Under the pieces are notes generated by a model. It saw only the letters and a program-made list of their open reading frames with translations, was not told where the DNA came from and did not search any database. From Glutinoglossum americanum (Eukaryota > Ascomycota > Geoglossomycetes > Geoglossales > Geoglossaceae), in NCBI GenBank assembly GCA_020080175.1, contig JAGHQL010000115.1:21867-85866 (forward strand): a DNA stretch of 64,000 nt, in the 5' to 3' direction. Shown in pieces: positions 52,597 through 64,000 of the stretch (the first letter of the stretch is position 1; each line of letters begins with the position of its first letter). The position numbers were made by a program, and so were the translations under genes.

Positions 52597-55500
52597 TTCG
52601 GAGCTTGTGATGATGATGGGTTTTAGATTAGGGGAACCCGTGATCCGAGAACCGCCACCATTTCTACTCGGCTCTACGCACAGGCCCTTAAAAGTTAATG
52701 TCAGTCTTCTCGGACTGGTCCGCTCAACGATCACTTGAAGGGGCTGAGGGTATACCCTTGGATCAACATCTAGCCTCCCATAAATTACACGCTCTGTGCT
52801 TCTCTTGTTTCAGCAGGTGTTCACCCCGCATCAAACGTGTGTGTCAATATGTCTTCGGACCGGCCCAGCCTCGGCATCTCATCCCGTAGTGTAGCCAGTC
52901 CAAATGCAACTTTGCTTGTTTGCTTTTTCCTCCCTTTCTCTTTTCTCTCTTAACAGGACATGACAGCATTCAGTCAAAATAGATTCTTCATGCTTTCGAG
53001 ACGAAAATCTTTGCCGAAGAATATGTACGGGATTACGGTATGTTGCGAGGGTGTTTGGCTGTGTCTAGGAGCCCAGCAAAGGAAAAGTGACAAGTCGTCA
53101 AGTGTCAAAAGGGTTCAGGCATCAGTGGAACAGACCCTCGAGGGTTAGTTTCATGTCATAGAATTTTCATGCGCAGGATGCCCACCGGTTGGTTCGTGCC
53201 AGCCTTGGTCGTCTGAGTCCAGGATACCCCATCCCCCAGAGTCGACCCGTACCACGCCCGAAGCTTTTTTTTAGTATAATTTTTATTTGATTTTTATTTC
53301 TATTTTTCCTTCGTTTCGGCTGGCTGTTGATCGACACAGGGATCTTGCCCGCCAAGCTGCAACTCTGTTACCCTAAAGTAAGGTACATTGCGTAGAGATG
53401 TAAAAAGGTACATGGACTCAGTCTTATTATCATGGAAAACCACTTATGGGCATGGTTGGAAGGAGCGTCTCCGTGTCTCTGGAGCGCGCACATCCAAGAA
53501 TACATCTGGTGGCGCGGATAAGGTATTCTCCGAGCAGACCCGATCCCTGGGTTCGATAGACGACTGGGGTCGATGAACCAAGGCGACGCATGATGTTACT
53601 TCCATAGCTTGATTGGACATGCATCCTGCTGTAGACGCGCTCGCGCTATGTGCGACGTTGGTGTTGTCTTTCGCAGCTCAAGAAATAAGTATGTACGATT
53701 GTGACAATGGTGATCCTGATGCGACTTTTACCTCGCACATGACAATGACCGTTTACTCTGGAGAACCATTCCACGGTACATCTGACGGCCCATGCGAGAC
53801 AATTACGATGCTATGATTGTATTCTCACGGCTCATCGCTAGGCACGTGCGAGAGATGTATCGTATGCTACCTTACTATCGTCTTTGCTTCTTGCTTTCTT
53901 TTTTATTACGTTTGGGACGTCGTGCTTCCGTTCATATTAATACCCTTACCGTGAACTTGGGTAGGTACCCGGGCTCATCCATTAATCCCGGGACGAGCTG
54001 GGATCAATGCTGATCGCCTGCCTGCGGAGAAATTTGAGATGAGAGGACTTTCTCAGCGGCCGCAATCCAGCCAGCTCTTCTCTAGGGCCCCTTGGTGTGC
54101 CAAGAAGGAAGGAAATAGCGATGTACCATGGAAAGATACCCCTGACAGCTGCACCAACCTCCATGTGGTCGCCGATGACAACAAGAACAGCAACAACGAC
54201 AGGCAGGGTTATCCATCCAAGGTAGCGGTACTGAGATGCGTAGCGCATTGTGACTTTGGCGGATGGATCCGAGGAACCCGAGGAACCTAGTGATCCTTCG
54301 ACCTACCCGCTATGACCCGGCCGCCGAGGGCAAGATACGACTTGTAAGCTTACAAAACCAGCCATACCATCTCCCACAACGGCAAGAAGAAAAAGAAAAT
54401 ATTTGAAACGGGCTCTCAAATCAGATAGCGCGTGCAAGCGCAGAGAAGCGTTGCATTCCAAGCAGTCGCGACTCCACTCTAGAGGCGCCTCGTATCAGGA
54501 TCGTCGCCTCCTTAATTACTTGCCGCTGAAACCGAATCAAAGGAAAAACAAAACAAAACGTTACAGAACCAGACGATCAGAGACGGTACAAGGGACAAGT
54601 GTCTTAACAATAGCACTGGCAAGTACAGTACCTTGCAGGAGTGTACAGGTGGCGGCCTGTCCTGGATGAGACAAACAGTACGCGGGATAGCAAGTACGAA
54701 TTGAGACGAAATCCAGCCGAGGGGGCAAGAAACGAGGTTATTCCGAACGGTTTCTCATCCGTCTGTCCGGACCAGTTCCGCTGTTTGCTTGTTCGAACAA
54801 CTTCGCGTGATCCTGCCTCATCGCAGCCACCAATAGTCAATATCATCGAGCAGGTTATTGTCGCTGGGCCTCGGTCGTTCTGTCTTTACATTGCATTCAT
54901 ACTTTCTTTCTTTTCCTCCCCCGCGCCCCTCCCCTCGCTCGGAATACCCCGCCAGACTAGCATCGATCTTCCGCTCTGACACCACCTAACCACATCGTGC
55001 ATATCCATGTGCTAATCGTCTGTCCGGACTACGCAGACAGGAAGACAGCCACGGTTCGAAGGGAGCATCCATGTAGTCCATGCTTATGAAGGCACCAGGG
55101 ACAACAAGTTGCCACCTAACTTGTGCCTAACGGATCAGTCATCCATGTGACGAATCTGGCACTCATATATTGCAACTACCAACACCCCACCAACCTATAG
55201 TACGACACCCCAATACAGGCCAGTCCCTTCACAGCAGCCAGATTATAGATTGAGCTTGTTGATCCTTCGCACAACTTCACGTGAAGGTGAGAGAGGCAGA
55301 GCAAAAAGACAAGTTAAGCCCAGCACACATTTACGCGCTCCAACCCCCTTCACGTTCCCCAATACCCCAGTCCCCAAACTCGCCCAAAACGAACCCGGTT
55401 AGGCTCCAGCGGCAGGGTACCCGTAGGGCAACAGACATACCGACACGACATAACGTCGCGACAGCGCGGGGCAGCTACCCTCTTTTCTCCCCCACTACGA

Positions 55501-57651
55501 GACAGGTAGAGTACCCGGGTTAGACGTCCACACAAGCGCACACACGTCTCTGCGGCATTTCTTCGGTGACATGTATGCATCAGCCCCAAACATCAAAGAG
55601 ATTAAACCCACGACGCCGCCCACATCCTCAAAAATCCGGAGAATAGCTGAGAGATAAGGCGGAAACTAAAGGAAAAGTCCAGAACCAGGGCACAGGGATT
55701 CAATTGGGGAGTGTTGTTGAACCGGGGGGGCCTGGCCGAAATGGCTGGCCACAAGCATGCGCCTCCCCATGCCACGCCTCGCGCCCAATATGCGGGGGCA
55801 AGGACTGGGGAATATGCGAAATGCGACGCGACTGCTACATTACATACATCACTACAACCATACCACATCTACATACACACCCACAACGTAAATAAACAAT
55901 TGTGCATTTTTCCCTTCCTTTCTGCTTTCCTCTGCTCCAGACGCTGGGTGCGTACCTGCTAATTGACTGCGGGAGAGAAGGATCGAGACGACGTATATTA
56001 CATACATACATACACTACCTGACCATACATACATAACCCCATAACTATTTCGTTTCTGATGTCCCGGTACCGATGATATGTGATATATGTATGTATGCTA
56101 CGACGATTCGTCTGCCCTCTCTCCCGTCTGTTGTTTCCCTCCCTCGAATCCCTCGGCGAGGCCAAGCAATAACGTGAAGCCTGTACGTGAGGGATGCGGG
56201 CGGCTAAAACCCCATTGGATGAGGAACCTGTAAATAAGAAATGTGACAGACGTAAAGTTATGTATGTACGTAGGCGGTTGGGTCGTTGAGGGTTTTTTTT
56301 CTGTTCGGTTGTTGATGACTGGAGCCGGCTCTCGGTAGTTCCGCGCATATACCATCCTGAGGCCTCTTCTAATTCGAGGGGTTTGTGTGTTTCGGATTTG
56401 GGGTATGCAGTTCTTTTTTTTCTTCCTCTCTTCTTCTTGCCTTCTTGTCGGTAGTGGGTTGGAACTGAGGAGGTCGAGCCGGTGCTTGCAGGTTTTTCTG
56501 ATGTCGTGGTTGTGGGGGTAGCGTTCTCGCCAGGACTTGTGCCATCCGTTCATATTCTCCGCCTCCGTAGCGCTAATTCTCCTGTCCCATGTTTGGCATG
56601 AGGAAGGGCAATTCCTCTCTCCCGCGTCACCCTAGGATTTGCTGTTGTTCTTATTTTGGTGCGCCTCGCAAATCTCAAGTGAAATGATGAAACGAACTCA
56701 AAGCAAGTAAGCGGGCAAGTGATGGGCAAAGACCTCAAAAATGAATGACATTAACTTTTATGTCTATTGCGCACCTCCCTCCGCTCGACTATGGCTTTCG
56801 AATCGGAAGGGGGGCGGAGGCGGAAATAGTCCGTGCGCGGTGTGTGTTAGTTACAACATGTAGAAATTACAGAAGCCAAAAAGAGAAAAATATACTAGAG
56901 CTTTAAAGACTTCTGTAAACGCGTATATAGTAGCACACCGACTATTTGTCGACAGTTAAACCTCCGGAGCAATAGAGAGAGAGAGAGAGATGACGAGAGA
57001 CCAACAAACGAGAGACAGTAACAGAGGCGCGAATATTAGGAATTGTTGAGGTCAGCGGTGAGCCTCCTAAAGGAGTGGAGGAGTGCAAGGGATCCAAACG
57101 GCATGTACGGCATCAATCGCATGAAATTTACACGGCCAACGAGTAATTAGAAAGAGGAAACACATTAAAGTCCCAGTCTTCAGCAAGGAAACCGCCAGGA
57201 TTGAGAGGAAGCAGAAGGCAGGCAAAACGAGGAGTGCGGGGTGGTACAACCACCTAAGGGAAAGGATTGAAGCGAATATAGGAAAGGAAAATTCAAGCGA
57301 AAAAGTTCGTTCTGTACCTCCGGCCTCCCACTCATTCTTAATTCCACCCAATGACACGTCCCATCTCTTAACCTAAGTGAGTAAACAAAACAATCAATGA
57401 TACAAGACTTTTTTTTTTTTCAAAAGGAGCTAGCCTATCCATAACTCCGTCGGAACGCCGTTGACAGTGCCATCACGTTTTATACCACCACAGCCACCCG
57501 CCTATTAAACCCACCAAAACGGTGGCAAGAACGATCCAAAAAAGTAAAGATATAAAAATAGAGAGTCAAAGCGGGCTCGCGTTGCGGGTCCTTATCGAGG
57601 CGGCGTACGGAGTGCCTCACCAAGTAGTGCATAGAGTAGTGAAGATGCCAT
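52597..57651. other. Gene-poor stretch
   Basis: 5 kb with only short frames (up to 151 codons) on both strands and no recognisable motif. A (GA)n run lies at about 56976-56990, TACATA-type repeats lie near 55993-56032, and T/A runs are scattered. No tRNA or repeat family could be established. Confidence 0.5.
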
Positions 57652-59073
57652 CTAACATGCCCGTTGGAGCCCTTGGCGAGCCAACTTGGCCTCGGATTCC
57701 GCACGAGCCGATTTCGTGATGACTGGAACGCGTCGCCTTCTAGCGTTAATGAACCAGTTGCTAATCTGGAGCGCCAAGTTAGCGAGTCTGGCAGGCTCTC
57801 GAGCCATGGTACTCAACAAACCTGACTGATGCTAAGGCCAGTTTGGACCATAAGCATCTGCTTCTCCTCCTCTGTTGGATAAGGGTGCGTAAGATGGTCA
57901 GTTAGCCATGATCGAAGTAAATCCGTCACAGGTTTGGGTAGATTCCCCCTCCGTCGTTTGCTTCCCCTGCTCGGTTCGTAATAATCCATTCCCATTTCTA
58001 GCGGTGCTGGGTGATGCGGGGCTGAGACACAGAATGGGGAACGGTCCAATTGCACACTCGCTCTGGCGGAGTACGGAGTATGCCTATGAGGGAGACTACT
58101 GGCATGGTGATATGGTGAGGATGCTGGTCCAAACCCAGGGGATGAAACTCTATAGTCTAAGTGCGCTAGAGCGTAATGCTTAGAAGGCCTTTCAAAGTGC
58201 GACTCAAGCGGAGATGTCTGCGTAGAAGTGAAAGTCGAAATTGGCGGCAGTCCAGGGCTGTCTCTGGGGGTATCGATATATGACACAGAGGATGATCTCG
58301 ATGCCCCGCTCTGGCGTCTATCCGAAGTTGGGGAGGGCCCAGAACTAGATCTCTCGTAACCCGCGGAGACGTGTAGAGGTGGAAGTTGACCAACTGAGGT
58401 GGAGCCCACAGCCCCTCTTAGATACGGCATCTGGGAAGCTTGAAACCTCCTCCTCTTAGGTGAAGGCGTAGGCGCAATATGTGCTGGAGGCGAGATGTGG
58501 CTCGGCCCAAGAGGCGAAGGACATAATATTTCTGCAACCCCCCCTTTGCCATTCCGCTGATCCCGAGGATTACGGGTAAGGTATTCTGGAATTGCCTGAG
58601 GAGAAGCGGGACCGCAATTAGGATCTGATGGCGCGGTATCTCAAAGAAAACATCGTACATACCTGGTGAAGAGGTGGTAATGTGTGTCCATGTCTCGAGT
58701 CTTCTAAGATGATCTCCGAAATTGCCATGACTCCTTGATCTTTCTCGCCCAAGTGCGAATTCTCCATATGAAGCGCTATCACGGGCTCCCTGTTGCCAAC
58801 TTCCACCAAGATGGAGGGTTGGCGGATGCTGTTCTGGGCGCCTGAAGTGTAAACCGAGCGTTAGAGCAAGAATCTTGTGCGTCCAAAAAGAAGAAAAGCT
58901 ATGGCTGGGACCCTAGTGGGTTGGGGAAGAGAGTATTCCTCGATGTTGCCCTCAGAACGGCAGCAATAACAGGCAAGAGTGATATAACGGCTTTTGCATA
59001 CAGAAATTCGGGTATCCATAGACTGATATTCACGTAGTTGAATAAGCTTACCTTTCAGAAAACTCCCGACCAT
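57652..59073 (-). CDS. TALE (KN) homeodomain transcription factor
   Basis: Four exons: 59073-59052, 58841-58663, 58595-57822 and 57765-57652, giving 362 residues. The start MVGSFLK is on a 22-base exon. The middle is Ser/Pro-rich and disordered (RRQSGASRSSSVSYIDTP). The C-terminal homeodomain reads KRRRGNLPKPVTDLLRSWLT, then HPYPTEEEKQMLM, then TGLSISQ spliced to ISNWFINARRRRVPV. The HPYP three-residue loop extension and the invariant WF.N.R mark the KN/TALE class, as in yeast Cup9/Tos8 and Podospora pah1. These are nuclear DNA-binding regulators, often of hyphal growth and sporulation. The frame change between exons 2 and 3 is solved by a 67-base intron with acceptor CTCCTCAG; shorter alternatives (23-38 bases) are too short to splice. 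The 5' end is the least certain part. Confidence 0.88.
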
Positions 59074-62000
59074 CGGCGACTGTTTGTTCTGGCCCAACAA
59101 ATGGAAATGAAGTAGCGACTGAATTTTTGAGGAAGACAGATTGACAGTTATGGTCCAGCCCTTTGGCCAAAGCTGTTATTATGGAAAGCAAGAACAATTG
59201 TATAGCTTCCCAGAGGCCTAATACGAAAGAGAATGATTATGAAGTTAAAGACGGTGACGGCTAATGGTCGTCAAAGAAGGCAAGTAGCTTCACTCAGCTG
59301 ACATGAGTGTTCGATTTTCGCCTTGTAAACGGGCGATAAACGACGGGATCGTGCAGCTCGGGCAGGTATAAAAGAAACGAAAGTCGGGAGTGGGCTCGCG
59401 CACCTACCCAGCAGTAATCCACCACTAAGAACTGGACTATGGCAATCAAAAGTTTAACTTTGAGAGAAAGTGTGAGAGAAAGCCAGGAACAAGTGGCGTT
59501 TTGGTCTAGTTTATTTCTCCGGAGGCTAGAGGGCTAGCTAAAAGGCTAGATTTGCCGGATTCATACTCAGCATGGCCTTGTCAGCATTCAACAATTGTAA
59601 ATGGGTCTAACATGGAATGTCCGGCTTGTCCAGGATCAGGTAACAGCTGACGCCGGCATTGATTGTTGATTGCACATTGGTCGTCATTCGGCAGAGTCCG
59701 TCTTCTGGTGCTCGGGACAGGGAACAGTGGAGAAAACAGACTAGGAGGGAGTCTAGTTGCTGAGCCTGAAAGATGAAGGAAGAAACGATACGCAGTCAAA
59801 AAAAATAGCAGCAGTACCACGGCAAGGATGGCGAATCGAGCACCCGACATTGATCGCCCGGGCATGCAAAGAAAAGGTATAGTATGGTATGGTGTCCAAG
59901 TATCCAAGTCCCTGCTGCTGCAGCTCCTTCTGCGGCGTCTGCAGGCCTTAGCCGTTTTTCGGGGAATACAGAGCGTTTTGACACCAACTTTAGCAAAACT
60001 CGCGCTCAATTTGAAGCAAGCAACGAACTAGGGTAGCCTTAGCCCCATGGAAACAGTGCAGGAGCCCTGTGGGCTGCACGAGACCAATCACTGCATGCTG
60101 AACCGTCTGTCATTGAACACATTGTGGGGTTGCGCTTTTGCGCACCCGGCTCTTGGCCGTCCAATGTCCCGACTCGGCACGGCCAATGCTGGAGCCCACA
60201 TTTCGGTCCAGTGGCGAACGCAACTGTGTATTCTGTACAATATCCACATCGCTAATGCTAGCTATGATGGTGCGCCGTCGGCTTTGTGGTACCTCATCGA
60301 TCGTATTGTCATACGAATAGAAAGTAATGGTGATGTCTATGATTGGGGCTAGTGGAGATAGCAAAGGCAGCGGTGAGAATGATCATTATCGACGGAAAAT
60401 AGACAGCTATCGCCGATCATTTCGACTCGGGGTGGAGCAAAAGCTGGTGCCTAAACCCATGCTGTCTCCCCACTGGGGCTTTTGGGATTGTTGCCAAAAG
60501 AGAAGTCGACCGGCGCTTGCGATACTCAAGCTATACTAACACGTACAATCCAACGCCCACCGAATTCCCTTGAGGTGAATAGGACCCTGGCAGTCTCAGC
60601 CTTCATCTGCGGAGTTACCACTGCCTGAAACAGCCTCTTTCGACATTTGAAATCCTAAACCGCTTGACATTTGCGCCGACCATCCGTTTCGAGCGCTAGA
60701 CCAGAGCATGTTGGCAGACAGCTAGGATGTATTCGGAGGTATGCCAAAGACATGTCTGTCGCCTCGGCGACCCTAGTTTAGAAGACGATCTCTCCGCTGG
60801 GTCTCAATCAAGCCTGGTATCGGCCTACCCGGCGCTTACCCAATGGTCACAGCATGTACCAAATGTACTCTACCAACCACATCTAGATCTTTGCAGTGCG
60901 ACCAGATTCTTTTGTAGTTATATTGTCCTGGACCCGGAGATTGTCCATTCTAGCGCCTCCTTCTTGTGGGGCAAGTGCACCGGAGATACTGATGCATGTA
61001 TGTACGTACACACTTCCATAGAACAGGGTGCAAGCCGATCTATAGTTGCTCTACAGCATAATGCTCTGCTCTGGATGGAAATGATCAGAGTAAGAGTGTA
61101 CCAGATTTGACCTCTAAGCGACTTCAAAATTTGCGCGACCCAAAACGGCAAGGATCTGCCCCGTCAGAGCTGAATGGGGCTTAAGCCCAAACTGAGACAT
61201 CTGCCCTAACAAGTAAGGTTGGCACTGTGCAGCGAAGGAACTAAATTCTCATTCTTCCACGTTCTATCGACAGCCTCAAAACGAACCTCATACGTTCCAG
61301 TTTCAACGTCAAAGCTCAATCTCTGCTGTCAGTGTTCACGGAGTCATATCATGGGCGCGTGTCGTGTGACAGGTACTTGGCAGCCTATCCTAACAGCTTA
61401 CTACATACCTCGTATCGGATGGGAGCACAATGTCAATCAGAAAAAGGCGGTGCGTGTTTGTGGCCGGGACCGGAAGTGTCAAGATCCCAGCAGCGAGGAC
61501 ATATCAAGCACCTGTCATGGGTGTAGTCGCTAATGGATACTATTGACTGTGGATTGGGTGGTACTACGGAGTACACGGAACCCGAGGTTCCTTTAAGCTT
61601 GGACCCTGATTCTGGTCTGGTAAGTTGTGAGGTTGATCGCGCTTCATCTGTGTTTCCGAGCAACGACAGCATCGCGAGTCAGCCAACCGACGGACAGTCA
61701 CCTACGGACTTCCCGTCCGCGAGTGCCATTGTGGTTATCAGCGCAAGTTAGGGCCGGGAACCCGCTGTTTGCCTATTCCAATCCGGGTTTCAGGCTACTT
61801 GCGCAAAACAGCCTTGAGCATCGCCTCATTCGATTTCTTTTGAGGGGTGAAGGAATCGATGACTAGGAGAAAACGCAGACGACGAGTGTTTGACTTCGTG
61901 TTCCAACAGCAAACATCATATAGGCGTCTTTCCCCTACCCTGCGGATGTCTCACAGTCATAATCACCACTGTCATCACCTCAGACCGTTCCACAAGACTA

Positions 62001-63004
62001 AGAGTGTCAGTCTCTAGCAGCAAACTGATCCCCCACCCAGTTCAGTTCATGTGACGGGGCATGTTGTGACATTTCTATCATTGGTTTTCTGTGGGGAACG
62101 TGGGGAGAGGGTGGTAGTATGCTACCCTCTTTCCGCTAGCTCTTGTCCTCCTTTCAGGGTATCATACGCGGGCCGTACGCCATCACTTTGATTACCCTAT
62201 TTCGCCATTTACCTACGATAGCCTCTGTCGCCGATTCCCTTTCGGCCACACCTCGATCCCGAACCCGCTATTGGATGTTTTTTGTTTTTTCTTGTTTTAC
62301 ACGGATCTTTTAGCTTATCTTCTAATTCTGAGCGCTGCTGAACTTTCAAGGCGGGTGCGGAGCGGCACGCAAACATTGGTTGTACGCCAAGTTTCGGAGA
62401 CTATGAGTTCCACAGCGCTAGTGGATTCACGGAGAGGCCACGGGCTATCTTAGCTCGTGTAACGTCATTGAACCGGAGAGCTCCGCCATTGCGTGCGGCG
62501 TGGATGCTGTGAATCTAGAGGGCCAAATAATTTACTGATCTCTCGTGTTTCCCCGGATCAGTTCAAGCCCACAAGGTCGATGCAAATCTAATACCCCGAA
62601 AGTTTGGTGGTCCTCGAGGAAACCCTGCCTTGTGTGGGGGAATAGGGTATCGTTGATCATGACTAATTTAGTGGGATTACCCAACAGAATACACGAGCGG
62701 CGGGCTCTCACAGGGTGATCTACAAACAGAGATTATGCTCTATTAATCCCCTAAACTCACCACCGCTGTATACTCGAGTAGCGTTTGTCTAGACACGACG
62801 ACTCTTATGCATCATTCATGAGAACATAAGGAATCCTTGCCATTTTTCGACCTCTGTTCGAGACAATACCGTCGATCGATCAAGCAAAGGAGCTAAAATA
62901 CTTCAAACGGCCGCCCCTGGTCTCGAGAGAAGTCTCTGCTCAGGTATTTACGTTTAAAGGCAAGAGGAGAAGCGGAACTAAGCGGTCAAGCTTCTTATGA
63001 ACTG
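59074..63004. other. Gene-poor stretch beyond the homeodomain gene
   Basis: 3.9 kb without a supported gene. A minus-strand frame at 59581-60009 contains a membrane-like stretch (FAILAVVLLLFFLTAY) but has no family match. Other frames are short. From about 62.9 kb the composition turns A/T-rich. Confidence 0.5.
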
Positions 63005-63490
63005 GGAAGTGCATATCAACTATTTTTTAGTTCATAGCCTGGAAGTGTATAATAACTATTTCCTGGTTCATGAACTGGAATTTCTTAGTCTATGAACTGG
63101 GAAATATATATTAACTGTTTTTTAGTTCATAGTTTGAAAGTATATAATAATTATTTCTTGATTCATAAACTGAAATTTTCTAGTTTATGAACTAGAAAAC
63201 ACATTAATTATTTTTTAATTTATAACCTGAAAGTATATAATAATTATTTCCTGGTTTATAAACTGAAGTTTCTTAGTCTATAAACTGAAAAATATATATT
63301 AATTATTTTTTTAATTCATAGTCTGAAAGTATATAATAATTATTTTCTAATCTATAAACTAAAATTTTCTAATCCATGAACTAAAAAATATATATTAGTT
63401 ATTTTTTAATTTATAGTCCAAAAGTATATAATAACTGTTTCCTAATTCATGAACTGAAAGTTCTTATAGACTGAAAAGTACATATTAACT
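63005..63490. repeat. AT-rich ~95-base tandem repeat, about five copies
   Basis: Units start after ACTG/ACTA at about 63005, 63100, 63195, 63288, 63384 and 63474 (spacings 95, 95, 93, 96, 90). The sixth unit is only a short fragment. Each has TATATTAAC/T, TTTTTTA(G/A)TT(C/T)ATAG, AAAGTATATAATAA, TTCATAAACTG and TTCTTAGTCTATGAACTG. Unit differences are dominated by C/T and G/A transitions, and the first unit is the least A/T-rich, as expected for repeat-induced point mutation acting on an originally uniform array. There is no coding capacity. Confidence 0.9.
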
Positions 63491-64000
63491 AATTTTATAT
63501 AAAGATACTTTTGTAACAACTTTCTTTTTCCAGAAGAAGTATCTCTGCATACAAATTTTAGTGTGGTAGTACAAAGTTTGCTGATCACTAATATTTACTA
63601 CTTACTGATAAGTGACGTTATGATAAAGTTATATGTGAAATATATTTAAATAGCAAGATACTTTACTTTTAAGTATTATCACCACACAATTAAGATAGGT
63701 GGAGGTCTAGAAATTTTTTTTCATGATAACCTAATACTATATAAGTTCTAATTTTAATTCTAGCCAATTTTATTTAGAATTGACTGTGTGGTAATGCTTT
63801 AAAGTTGTGTTGTGGTCGCCGTGCCAAGCGGTTTCACCGTCGGTTACGTTAAGGCGGCACGTCTAGTATGCCCCTTTTTACCTTCGTTCAACCTACCAGC
63901 AGCCCTTACCTCAGCAGGCTCAGGCCCTCGGTTCGGCACGGCACGCTAAGTCCAAAAAGGCATTGCACTCTCAGAGGGCCTGAGCGCTGGATGCAGCATT
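63491..64000. other. A/T-rich flank, then sharp return to GC
   Basis: A/T-rich non-coding DNA runs to about 63810. The last 190 bases are GC-rich (GCCGTGCCAAGCGGTTTCACC and onward) and include several GGCACG/CGTGCC-type short inverted pieces. No gene is seen; the boundary may be the edge of an inserted or degraded element that continues past the window. Confidence 0.5.

Noticed and set aside
53549-53558. GGTTCGATA-like tRNA B-box
   Set aside because: No matching A-box or foldable cloverleaf could be made around it.
58625-58639. Alternative acceptors for the homeodomain gene (after GAG or CATCAG)
   Set aside because: They would imply introns of about 23-38 bases, too short for fungal splicing; CTCCTCAG gives a normal 67-base intron and keeps frame.
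59581-60009. Minus-strand frame with a membrane-like segment
   Set aside because: Short, no family match, no splice link to the homeodomain gene whose own start is supported downstream.
60727-61110. 127-codon plus-strand frame
   Set aside because: No motif, atypical composition and no splice signals that would join it to neighbours.
1-64000. CRISPR arrays, prokaryotic operons, prophage or biosynthetic gene cluster
   Set aside because: Introns and gene content are fungal. No spacer-repeat arrays and no polyketide or peptide synthase genes are present; the PPTase alone does not make a cluster.

Overview
The window is nuclear DNA of a filamentous ascomycete (Pezizomycotina). The evidence is short spliceosomal introns of about 50-210 bases with GTATGT, GTAAGT or GTTTGT donors and CTAAC-like branch sites, together with a characteristic gene set: a velvet-domain protein, a Rcr-like PY membrane protein, an NpgA-type phosphopantetheinyl transferase, Pdx2 and a TALE homeodomain protein of the filamentous-fungal type. 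I cannot fix the class or genus. There are no prokaryotic or viral genes and no CRISPR. All exon structures were deduced by hand from reading-frame continuity, splice signals and remembered family conservation, and every recognised multi-exon model closes in frame.

Left part (1-26 kb). A degraded repeat is followed by MDL1 (mitochondrial ABC exporter, minus), CDC37 (Hsp90 co-chaperone, plus), an annexin (minus), a Rcr-like membrane protein (minus), a small Ser/Pro-rich protein (minus), RTT103 (RNA polymerase II CTD binder, minus), clathrin light chain (plus), a Fun26-type nucleoside transporter (minus), a second inverted copy of the repeat, haspin kinase (plus) and a highly divergent velvet-like protein (plus).

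Middle (26-46 kb). Arginyl-tRNA synthetase has two candidate ATG starts that would give mitochondrial and cytosolic forms, and it ends in a 7-base coding exon. It is followed by a gene-poor stretch with three or four fungal proteins of unknown function: a 606-residue Pro/Ser-rich protein, a 418-residue single-pass membrane protein, a 213-residue protein with an RG tail and a 907-residue membrane protein. The DNA between them is unusually rich in homopolymer and microsatellite tracts.

Right part (46-64 kb). This holds an NpgA-type phosphopantetheinyl transferase, PDX2 (vitamin B6 synthase glutaminase), CBC2 (cap-binding protein) and NUP82 (nucleoporin), then 5 kb without a recognisable gene, a TALE homeodomain transcription factor, and finally gene-free DNA ending in an AT-rich 95-base tandem repeat.

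Most genes are housekeeping genes and do not form a cluster with one function. Four pairs are transcribed divergently from short shared promoters (MDL1/CDC37, RTT103/CLC1, PPTase/PDX2, CBC2/NUP82). RTT103, CBC2 and NUP82 all act in mRNA production or export, but this looks coincidental. The best leads for novelty are the divergent velvet-like protein, the two-copy terminal-inverted-repeat element, the uncharacterised membrane proteins and the terminal tandem repeat. I did not find a clear new multi-gene system.
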